Shown one piece after another: positions 1 to 6,535 of a stretch of 37,215 nt of DNA. Each line of letters begins with the position of its first letter. Positions within the stretch are counted from its first letter, which is position 1. Both the position numbers and the translations under genes were made by a program. Source of the stretch: a virus; IMG/VR virus record IMGVR_UViG_3300020220_000153, positions 1 through 37,215 of that record. The stretch is one strand, 5' to 3'. The notes beneath the pieces were generated by a model, which ran no database searches, was not told where the DNA came from, and saw only the letters and a program-made list of their open reading frames with translations.

Positions 1-1032
1 ACGAACTATCTTTCCTGGCACTATTTTACCTTTATGCGGCACTCTTACAATAGTACCAACTTTTAATATCTCCTTGCCTTGACTGCCCGCAAAATTTTGA
101 CCTAGCGGTTTGTGCCCGCGTGGATCCTGTAATCCTTGCAATCGGTCGTAACCAGTAGCATCAAAACGTGCTTCATCAGTTTTTTCCTTCATAGAATTAA
201 TAAATTTTCTATAAACGCCTGCTGCTTCGCTTTTACCTGCTGCTTTTGCTCGTTGTTCCATAGCAACTGCAGCCTGTATCTTATGAGCATGACTGCGGCC
301 GCTGTTTCTAATTTTACTAACACTTTTTCTAGCATCATCTGCTGTAGCAAATTTCAATCCAGTAATAGTGCCTTTAGGATTTTCATCTGTATATAAATCG
401 CTATGCTTTTTGCTATTAGCAGGTTGTCCGGGCTTTCTTGCTATTCTTTTACCTTCCTCCAAACCTTGCAACTCACCAGTCATTTCATCTAAACTTTGTT
501 TCACTTTAGCATCATACTCTAAACTGTCAGCTACACTATTTAGGTAATCGGCTGCAAGTGTTATATAACTCTGCTGCCAACCCATCAAACCGTCATCTTC
601 ACTACGATTTTTTAGTATTTGAAAAATACGCATTGCATTTTTTGCTGCTGCATATAAATCACTACGTGCCATTTCAACCTCATGGTCGCGGCGATCTTCT
701 TTATGTGAAATAAAACTTTTATCCTTCATACGGCGCATGCCAGGAACAATAAGTACTTCTGCTTCTTTTACTTTGGTTTCGCTTAAACTTGCTTTAACTT
801 CTTCTTTGGTTTTGCCGTATTTTTTCTTAAAATTGCCTGGATCCATATGTTCTAAATCATAGGCTAATTCTTTCATTTTGCCTTCGCTAATAACATTAGC
901 ATACTTCTTACCTTTAGCAACCTTAGGCGCTTTTGGTGGTTTTTGTGAGCGAGTTTGTGTTGCTCCTAATGGGCTTGCTACTGTTGCAATACTACCTGCG
1001 ACTGTGCTTTCAGATAATTCATTTATACGCAT
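1..1032 (-). CDS. Putative virion-associated protein, C-terminus cut by window edge
   Basis: An open frame of 344 codons starts at ATG 1032 and runs off the left edge without a stop. A Shine-Dalgarno AGGA lies 7 bases before the ATG, and a late box sits 21 bases upstream. The N-terminus MRINELSESTVAGSIATV has an L-S-E/S step that resembles the prohead protease site and following residues of the major capsid protein in this window. A middle segment (about residues 95-175) is helical and charged. Near residues 210-280 is a Lys/Arg-rich stretch with HSDLYTDENPKGTI followed by RSHAHKIQAAVAMEQRAK, resembling a small uncharacterised domain (possibly DUF5872) seen in aquatic phage proteins. The visible C-terminal part has VGTIVRVPHKGKIVPGK, a beta-rich, SH3-like piece. 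The late promoter and neighbours suggest a structural or packaged protein. The function is not known. Confidence 0.75.
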   Translation of the reverse strand, partial: MRINELSESTVAGSIATVASPLGATQTRSQKPPKAPKVAKGKKYANVISEGKMKELAYDLEHMDPGNFKKKYGKTKEEVKASLSETKVKEAEVLIVPGMRRMKDKSFISHKEDRRDHEVEMARSDLYAAAKNAMRIFQILKNRSEDDGLMGWQQSYITLAADYLNSVADSLEYDAKVKQSLDEMTGELQGLEEGKRIARKPGQPANSKKHSDLYTDENPKGTITGLKFATADDARKSVSKIRNSGRSHAHKIQAAVAMEQRAKAAGKSEAAGVYRKFINSMKEKTDEARFDATGYDRLQGLQDPRGHKPLGQNFAGSQGKEILKVGTIVRVPHKGKIVPGKIVR

Positions 1033-1052
1033 AATATAATCCTATTATGTAT

Positions 1053-1060
1053 TATTTATC
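1053..1060 (-). promoter_or_regulatory. T4-type late promoter box GATAAATA
   Basis: GATAAATA reads on the minus strand, one base from the T4 late consensus TATAAATA. It lies 21 bases before the ATG of the gene starting at 1032, with an AGGA ribosome site between. The same box at the same distance recurs at 5833 and 20309, which supports it as a genuine gp55-dependent signal. Confidence 0.65.
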
Positions 1061-1129
1061 AGAAAAACTCTAATATGATTATAGGTATCGTTTTTATATC
1101 AACAAATAAAGTAATTTATTATGATGTCT

Positions 1130-1642
1130 TTATGATGATTTATCTATCATATAATCTACAGCAGCCTTAACAAGATCATCTGATAAGTCAGATCGACCTC
1201 CCCTAGCAGGCATTACTCCCTGCTGTCCCTGATAGCCCTCTATAGCATGTTTATATAGTGTTTCTTTGCCTTGCGCTATTCTGACTGCCCAAGCAGCTTT
1301 GTCATCCGATCTAGGAGCACCCGCAAGACCGTTAAGATGACAAGCAGCGCATACTTGTTCATATACACCTATACCATCTGATGGTATTTCTAAAGCGACT
1401 ATTACTGCGCCCTCTGCTGCTACTATTGCTAGTGATGAGTTATCCTGACCTGAAACTGCTACACGGGCTATAGCAAGATTGCTTTCGACCTGTTTGATAT
1501 ACTCTTGGTCACTAAATTTGTAGGTTGATTGTGTATTTTTTCCTACTTGCCACGCTACCGCAAACAATAAAATGACAACTACAAAAAGTATGCTTATTAC
1601 ATAACTAAAAGTATTGAAAAATTTTACGTCTTGACTTTCCAC
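1130..1642 (-). CDS. Membrane-anchored c-type cytochrome (cytochrome c5-like)
   Basis: The 170-residue product begins at GTG with AAAGGA 8 bases upstream. Residues about 12-33 form one hydrophobic segment (a signal anchor), so the rest would lie in the periplasm. The haem-binding motif CAACH is at 98-102. M144 in the VMPARGG context is the likely sixth haem ligand. Flanking patterns (VYEQVCAACH, then GAP, AAWAVRIAQGKETLY, and a final SDDLVKAAVDYM) match bacterial class I cytochrome c5 domains. In that family the haem carries electrons between membrane complexes and terminal oxidases. Residues 35-88 are a linker of unknown role. The gene follows a glycosyltransferase gene by 18 bases, and its start lies in a hairpin. 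Haem attachment would need the host maturation system, as no ccm gene is seen here. The family call is strong; the role in infection is inference. Confidence 0.9.
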   Translation of the reverse strand: MESQDVKFFNTFSYVISILFVVVILLFAVAWQVGKNTQSTYKFSDQEYIKQVESNLAIARVAVSGQDNSSLAIVAAEGAVIVALEIPSDGIGVYEQVCAACHLNGLAGAPRSDDKAAWAVRIAQGKETLYKHAIEGYQGQQGVMPARGGRSDLSDDLVKAAVDYMIDKSS

Positions 1643-1668
1643 GATAATAATCCTTTGTTATTATCGTG
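1640..1668 (-). promoter_or_regulatory. Perfect hairpin placing SD in loop and start codon in stem
   Basis: Positions 1640-1650 and 1658-1668 form a perfect 11-bp inverted repeat around a 7-base loop. In the minus-strand mRNA the loop reads CAAAGGA, the Shine-Dalgarno of the cytochrome gene. The GTG start is the last triplet of the 3' arm, and the TAA of the upstream glycosyltransferase lies in the 5' arm. Ribosomes finishing the upstream gene would melt the stem, which suggests translational coupling. It lacks a U-tract, so a terminator is unlikely. Confidence 0.7.
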
Positions 1669-2581
1669 CGTCATTGCCGTCTTTATCTTTAAATGTAAAT
1701 CCTTGTTGTTTTTTGCCATCAACATATAAAGGTCCTATATTATCATTTAAATATTGTTGATTTTCCATACAAAACACGTAACTACCGCTGTGACGCAATA
1801 ATACACGCCTATCGACCCAAACACGACCGCCTAAATCACGCCAGTTTTCACAGAACGTCCAGTCCTCACTATAGTATCGATTCTGACGCACTGCGGTATC
1901 AAAGTATGTTTTAAGGTGTACATCGTATTTAGGATCAAGACCAATATCGTTTTTATATTGTTTAACTGCTGGATGAGTCTTTAATTTTTCAAATACATGC
2001 TTTTTCATTAATAAGAAACCTGTGCCAGCTTTGCTAACTTCTTGTAAACCGTCTGGGCCTTCTTCTGCGCCTTCAAATCCATTAACTACCCACTTAATAG
2101 GCATAGTCTTCATTGGGTACAATCCACCAATCACATCTACATTTCTATTCAATAGAACTAGCAAATGCCATGGTTCCCAACCAATATCAGCGTCAACAAA
2201 GAATAAGTGAGTACTGTCTGGCATATCTAAAAACTTTGCTGTTAGCGTATTACGCGCACGACTAATTAAACTTTCATTAACCATTGTTTCTAGTGTCCAG
2301 TCTATACCCAACTGACGGGCAGTGTTTGCCCATTTGATGAAACTCATAAATGTAGACTCAGTAAGCATACCACCGTAACATGGCATTGCTATATGAACTC
2401 TGGTAGTCTTAAGAAAGTCTACATTTACTTGAACTTGATTTTGTCCTGGAGCAGGGGGCGCATTTTCTGCGGGGCCAGTTGCGCCTGTTGGGCCTGTTGG
2501 GCCTGTTGCTGCTTGATTTTCTACAATCTCCTGTAACTGTTCTACTGGTACAGTGTTTTCTTCCTTTTTATTTTTTGCCAT
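1661..2581 (-). CDS. Glycosyltransferase-like protein with collagen-like N-terminal tail
   Basis: The 306-residue protein has a start with GAGAGGA four bases upstream. Residues about 27-37 are a short Gly-X-Y run (GPTGPTGATGP) followed by a Pro-rich linker. From residue 60 the sequence follows a GT-A nucleotide-sugar fold: VHIAMPCYGGML, then a Ser/Arg-rich segment, then HLFFVDADIGWEPW. There DAD is the DxD motif expected to bind metal and sugar nucleotide. GTGFLLMKKHVFE and the aromatic EDWTFCENWRDLGG further on are typical of phage-borne family 2-like or Anp1-like transferases. The acceptor is unknown; it could be phage DNA, a virion protein or host surface glycan. The stop codon is inside the hairpin that covers the cytochrome start, so the two are probably co-transcribed. 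Confidence 0.75.
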   Translation of the reverse strand: MAKNKKEENTVPVEQLQEIVENQAATGPTGPTGATGPAENAPPAPGQNQVQVNVDFLKTTRVHIAMPCYGGMLTESTFMSFIKWANTARQLGIDWTLETMVNESLISRARNTLTAKFLDMPDSTHLFFVDADIGWEPWHLLVLLNRNVDVIGGLYPMKTMPIKWVVNGFEGAEEGPDGLQEVSKAGTGFLLMKKHVFEKLKTHPAVKQYKNDIGLDPKYDVHLKTYFDTAVRQNRYYSEDWTFCENWRDLGGRVWVDRRVLLRHSGSYVFCMENQQYLNDNIGPLYVDGKKQQGFTFKDKDGNDAR

Positions 2582-2604
2582 GTTATCCTCTCAAAATGTA
2601 TGAA

Positions 2605-2612
2605 TATTTACA
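2605..2612 (-). promoter_or_regulatory. Late-type promoter box TGTAAATA
   Basis: TGTAAATA on the minus strand differs from TATAAATA at one base. It lies 24 bases before the glycosyltransferase ATG, the spacing class of the better boxes in this window, with a GAGAGGA ribosome site between. Confidence 0.4.
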
Positions 2613-2631
2613 GTCTGAGAAGCTTGTGAAA

Positions 2632-5289
2632 TTATTTTTCTGGTAGATAATCTATTGTTTCAGATACAGACTTTTTAGACTTTTTAGGCTTTTTATTACG
2701 CTTTTTCATATTGATAGCGATTGCTGCTTGCTGTGCTAGATTTGCTGCTTCTAGCATTTTTAATAGTTTTTGCTTTTGCTCAAGTGTAGCATTTGGTAAC
2801 AGTGGTTGCATTTTTCGATAAAACTCTTTGAGTTTTTTGCCTTTAGGTTTTGGCATATTGAATTTAACAAGATTGTCTTTTGCTATCTTCATCATGTCTA
2901 ATACTTCTTTATCACTCAATGATAGGCTCATTGAGTCACGCCATATTTTAAACTTTTCTTCCTCGCTCATATTAGGGTCTAGTAATGCGTTACGCATAGG
3001 TGTTGCTCTTGGCCCTTCGTGATAATCTTTACTACTTGGGTCGCTGCCAGGAGCCTTAGTATCTTGTCTACTCATTACAGTCAAGTTATCTAAGCCAAAT
3101 GACTTATATGGTTCTACGCCCGTACTTTTTGCTGGCTTTAACAAATAACCAAATGCTTCTTTTTGATCTGCGCCTACAACTAATGCTACATCTTTGTAAC
3201 CCTTACTACCTAAATCAGTCAATACATCGTTGAGTGTAGGTTTATCTTCTGAGGGTAAATTAAATATGTTTTTGTACTTAGGAAACTTCTTTTGATACAT
3301 CTGTAGTTTCATTTCAGGTGGAATAGGATCGTCTTTACCAAAACTGCGTGAAACGATAAAGAATGGTTGTGCGTCTGTACTTTGTGCTTGATGTATAACT
3401 GCGTTTGCTAATGCGTCATGACCTGTATGACCCATACCACGCCCCCAACCTAACACAGCCTTTTTACCTTGCTGTTCTTTTAGTACGCTTTCTTTTGGGC
3501 TCCATGTTGGTTGATCAATGACCTTAATAAACTGTCCTGGTATATCATAGTTAAACTTGCGTCCTGGATGTGCCTGTGCATAACCTTCTGGTTTTGTTTG
3601 GCGTATGCCACCATGACTCATTTGATTTAGTTGATTGATGAAGTTTGTTTTTTCTCTACTTAATACTTCTATAGCGCCTAGTGTTGCTAGCATTCCTTCT
3701 TTGTCTGCTAACATTGTTTTTGCTTTATTAGCACTTAGATTTGTCTCAGCCCATTGTGGGAAATCACGCATCAATCCATCTCTACGCAAATGGTCATTTA
3801 AGTAAGAATATAGTTCTGCTGCTGGTTTGCCTAAGCCAGGCTTTGGTTTAAGATAGTTGTCAATTTTTTGTGCGTGTGACTTAATAAATTTTTCAGCGTT
3901 ATCAAGCATCTTTGTATCAACTTTCACAGGTTCTTGTACAAATGTAGTACCCTGTACTAATACATCAGATGTGCTTAAATTCTGTGCATCAGGGAAACGT
4001 TGCTCGTCACTTGAGCCTAATGCAGGATAATAACCTGTAGCAGCAACTCCTACTTTCGCTCTAGCAATCTTTTTACCTAAATCACTATCTGCTGGTACAT
4101 GAAATTCTGTAATGTTTGGTTGAAAGTCATATGTGTTTGTTTCTTTATTGAGTACAGGCATAGCACTTTGACCATCTGGCTTAGTACCTGGATAGAATAA
4201 TAATCCACCTTCAATAAATCCTTGTTTAGGACTAATCTTTTCAAAATATGGCCACAACATAGCAAACTGTTTAGCAAATTTAGCACGTTCTTTAGGATCA
4301 CCTCTCCCTGTGCCTAATATAAACTTAGCAACATCTTGTGGTGATTTAGTTAATGTAGGTGCCCCACTAGTTGTTTGTGTTGAACCACGCTTTAGATATG
4401 CCCATGCATTCTTGGGAATCATCATAAAGTTGCCACTTTCATCACGACCCCAATATACTACAGGCATCCCGTCCCACTTTAATTCAAGGCTACCACCTGT
4501 TGTTGCCATGTCACGCAATCTTTCTATTGCGTGTAGTCCACCATAACTACCATGACTCAATATTAAATCTTCAATATGTTGATACTTACGACCTACATCG
4601 GTTGCTTCTGAGATTTGGTCTGAAAAATATTTGTCTTTAATTGCTTGATATTTCTCAGGATATTTTTGTAGCGCCTTCATCAACTTTGTAGGATTGCCCA
4701 TATCGTCTGCTGATGCTGTTGGTCCTATAATGATTTTGGCAATCTTATCTTTGTCATTAGTCACTAATTCTTTTGTTTCACGATCTACTAAACCCTTATA
4801 TGGGCTCATCATTAAACTACTATGACCTTTAATACTACTCATGTTAGCAAGATCAGCCCACATACCATGTAGTGTGCCGCCCTTCATTGTTGGGTCGGTA
4901 TAATCGTGTGTATGTAATGGCACCGCTGCTTTAGCATTTTCTACAGCCATTAAATCTACTTGAACAATATCATCACCAGCGCCTGTAGGTATACCAACGT
5001 GTATGCTAACTCCTGTTCGTGCTGCTGGTAATCCTTTATCTTTAAAATAATCTTCTAATGCTTTGCGACTGAGTTTTAATTCTTTAGCAGGAAATGCTTT
5101 CATTAATTCGCCTGCATCAATCAATGCGTCAATGTCACTACTAATTTCTTTTTTGCCTGCACTACCAATTGGATATAAGTTTATACCTTTTGGTAAAATC
5201 TTTTGTAGGTTTTTTACAGCGGTAAGAAAGTTAGCCTTGTTAATAGGTTTGGCATTTGGAATAACATTGCCGCCCTCTTGTAAAATCAT
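2632..5289 (-). CDS. Three-module nucleotidyltransferase-like protein (DUF6267-like)
   Basis: The 885-residue product shows three nucleotide-transfer signatures in order. Residues 41-112 resemble a Pol-beta type nucleotidyltransferase: G-S at 42-43, D-I-D at 52-54, and VDLM with D112 as possible third carboxylate. Residues 240-425 carry KWDG at 271-274, then YWGRDESG, FIEGGLLFYPG near 358-368 and AKVGVAATGYY near 411-421. This order fits motifs I, III and V of covalent nucleotidyltransferases (ligase or capping fold), with K271 as the possible adenylated lysine. Residues 612-770 begin GRGMGHTGH, with HTGH at 621-624, and contain PRATPMRNAL, an ISSTxxR-like motif; this is the cytidylyltransferase-type HxGH fold. 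The C-terminus is Lys-rich and helical. Large proteins of this kind occur in marine T4-like phages, where I recall the middle part as DUF6267. Substrate is unknown. It starts one base after the preceding stop without a clear ribosome site. Confidence 0.7.
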   Translation of the reverse strand: MILQEGGNVIPNAKPINKANFLTAVKNLQKILPKGINLYPIGSAGKKEISSDIDALIDAGELMKAFPAKELKLSRKALEDYFKDKGLPAARTGVSIHVGIPTGAGDDIVQVDLMAVENAKAAVPLHTHDYTDPTMKGGTLHGMWADLANMSSIKGHSSLMMSPYKGLVDRETKELVTNDKDKIAKIIIGPTASADDMGNPTKLMKALQKYPEKYQAIKDKYFSDQISEATDVGRKYQHIEDLILSHGSYGGLHAIERLRDMATTGGSLELKWDGMPVVYWGRDESGNFMMIPKNAWAYLKRGSTQTTSGAPTLTKSPQDVAKFILGTGRGDPKERAKFAKQFAMLWPYFEKISPKQGFIEGGLLFYPGTKPDGQSAMPVLNKETNTYDFQPNITEFHVPADSDLGKKIARAKVGVAATGYYPALGSSDEQRFPDAQNLSTSDVLVQGTTFVQEPVKVDTKMLDNAEKFIKSHAQKIDNYLKPKPGLGKPAAELYSYLNDHLRRDGLMRDFPQWAETNLSANKAKTMLADKEGMLATLGAIEVLSREKTNFINQLNQMSHGGIRQTKPEGYAQAHPGRKFNYDIPGQFIKVIDQPTWSPKESVLKEQQGKKAVLGWGRGMGHTGHDALANAVIHQAQSTDAQPFFIVSRSFGKDDPIPPEMKLQMYQKKFPKYKNIFNLPSEDKPTLNDVLTDLGSKGYKDVALVVGADQKEAFGYLLKPAKSTGVEPYKSFGLDNLTVMSRQDTKAPGSDPSSKDYHEGPRATPMRNALLDPNMSEEEKFKIWRDSMSLSLSDKEVLDMMKIAKDNLVKFNMPKPKGKKLKEFYRKMQPLLPNATLEQKQKLLKMLEAANLAQQAAIAINMKKRNKKPKKSKKSVSETIDYLPEK

Positions 5290-5290
5290 A

Positions 5291-5647
5291 TTAGTAACTC
5301 AACTTAACAAAGTTTACAATACCATATTGAAAATCTTCAATCTTAGCACGTAGATATACAAAGTTACCTTCAATATTAGTATATGTGCTTATATTTGCAT
5401 TTGCATTGTTACTTGATTTGTATACCTGAAAATAATCAGTTGTCGAACTGTTTGCACTAAGTGTTGCTTCAATTATAATATTACCAGTAAAATCTGTAGT
5501 TTTAAAATTAATAGTTTGTAAATCTTCATTACCTAAATAATATCCGGCTGCTGGTTGAGCATTACTTGTAAGAGTATAAACATTAGCAGTACCACCACCG
5601 TCATATGTGGTTTGTGGAAATAGTATCAGTATAGTTTGTTGGCTCAC
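5291..5647 (-). CDS. Small beta-rich hypothetical protein
   Basis: The 118-residue product is rich in Thr, Asn, Ser and aromatic residues with alternating hydrophobic strands. That composition fits an Ig-like or jelly-roll virion decoration domain. It starts at GTG overlapping the TGA of the upstream 55-residue gene by four bases (GTGA), so translation is coupled. Its TAA lies one base before the start of the 885-residue gene. I recognise no named family and assign no function. Confidence 0.65.
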   Translation of the reverse strand: MSQQTILILFPQTTYDGGGTANVYTLTSNAQPAAGYYLGNEDLQTINFKTTDFTGNIIIEATLSANSSTTDYFQVYKSSNNANANISTYTNIEGNFVYLRAKIEDFQYGIVNFVKLSY

Positions 5648-5811
5648 GCTTTTAATACCTCTACGACTATACCCTCGCCTACAAGTTCTTGGGCTACCTG
5701 TTCTAGTGCTTGCTCTACGTCTTGCCCTGTAATATTTTCCTGTGCTTTATCTGTGTCCTTTACAATCTTGCTGAATTTTATTAAAAGAACCTCTTCCACT
5801 ATTTTAGCCAT
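5644..5811 (-). CDS. Conserved 55-residue T4-like phage protein
   Basis: ATG at 5811 opens a 55-codon frame beginning MAKIVEEVLLIKFSKIVKD and ending VVEVLKA. A GGAG ribosome site lies just upstream and a GATAAATA late box 22 bases upstream. Acidic helices with QALEQVAQELVGEG suggest a small alpha/beta protein. Similar short proteins occur near structural genes in marine T4-like phages. The four-base overlap with the next gene and the shared late promoter mark it as first gene of a late operon running through the 885-residue gene. The function is unknown. Confidence 0.75.
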   Translation of the reverse strand: MAKIVEEVLLIKFSKIVKDTDKAQENITGQDVEQALEQVAQELVGEGIVVEVLKA

Positions 5812-5832
5812 AAAAACTCCAATTTCTCAGAG

Positions 5833-5840
5833 TATTTATC
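5833..5840 (-). promoter_or_regulatory. T4-type late promoter box GATAAATA
   Basis: GATAAATA on the minus strand, 22 bases before the ATG at 5811, in the 34-base gap after the stop of the 229-residue gene. The ribosome site of the 55-residue gene falls between the expected +1 and its start. Confidence 0.65.
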
Positions 5841-5845
5841 TACTT

Positions 5846-6535
5846 TTACTGCTCTTTTGCTAGAGTATAGGTTTTACCCAACATATCTGAAAACCACATG
5901 CTTAAAACGTATAGCATTTTCTCATCGTTATATTCTACAAAAAACGACCCGTGCATGTATCTATAGGCATGCCAATTATTAGTAGTAAAAAGATGATTTG
6001 CTAAACCCCTACTAAAATGTAAAGTTTTATACATATCTACTAGTGCCCTAACATTATCACTAAAGTCTTTTGGCATGCGTCTAGCCTTAAAATATGTTCT
6101 AAATTTATATTTAGGCTGACGCCTAAAATATAAGGTCTTTGGATCATGGCATATTGCTTCATACAATTTTAGTTGCGGGTCCAAATTATCTAAGGTTTTA
6201 AGTAATTGCAGTTCATTACTAAAGAAACTTACGCAGTCTTGCTGAATTCTTATTACACAGCGTTCTTTTCCAATAAGGGTACGCCACGTTATAAATGCAG
6301 CGATTTGGTCTATATTAACTTCGTCCCAATATTCTTGCCAATCGTCATCTATCACTCTTATGCCGTACTTAGTACGATTCGTTTCACGCAACTTTTCCAT
6401 GCGCCCAATAAATGTAGATATATCGGGCGTATAATAGGTGTAGGACGCCCCTTTGATTTTGCAAACTGCCTTGTACGAAAATTTATTAAAGTATAGTTTG
6501 TTTCTTTTTTCAATTTTCAATTTTGATAATTCCAT
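5846..6535 (-). CDS. Conserved phage hypothetical protein
   Basis: The 229-residue product starts at ATG 6535 (MELSKLKIEKRNKLYF) inside the last 26 bases of clpA. An in-frame GTG at 6553 is possible, but GGTGA directly precedes the ATG. The protein is basic and rich in aromatic residues, with no membrane segment or signal peptide. A Trp/Tyr-rich region (DDDWQEYWDEVN near 65-75) and a C-terminal block with YRYMHGSFF and MLGKTYTL look conserved rather than low-complexity. The overlap with clpA suggests translational coupling and perhaps a shared time of expression. I do not recognise a family. Confidence 0.65.
   Translation of the reverse strand: MELSKLKIEKRNKLYFNKFSYKAVCKIKGASYTYYTPDISTFIGRMEKLRETNRTKYGIRVIDDDWQEYWDEVNIDQIAAFITWRTLIGKERCVIRIQQDCVSFFSNELQLLKTLDNLDPQLKLYEAICHDPKTLYFRRQPKYKFRTYFKARRMPKDFSDNVRALVDMYKTLHFSRGLANHLFTTNNWHAYRYMHGSFFVEYNDEKMLYVLSMWFSDMLGKTYTLAKEQ

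Noticed and set aside
136-396. Plus-strand 86-codon frame
   Set aside because: Antisense to a long open minus-strand gene with promoter and ribosome site. Cys/Phe/Ser-rich composition typical of a shadow frame.
1640-1668. Rho-independent terminator
   Set aside because: No U-tract, AT-rich stem, and the next gene's ribosome site is in the loop.
4077-4301. Minus-strand 74-codon frame inside the 885-residue gene
   Set aside because: A different frame of the same strand within a continuous, motif-rich protein, with no ribosome site.
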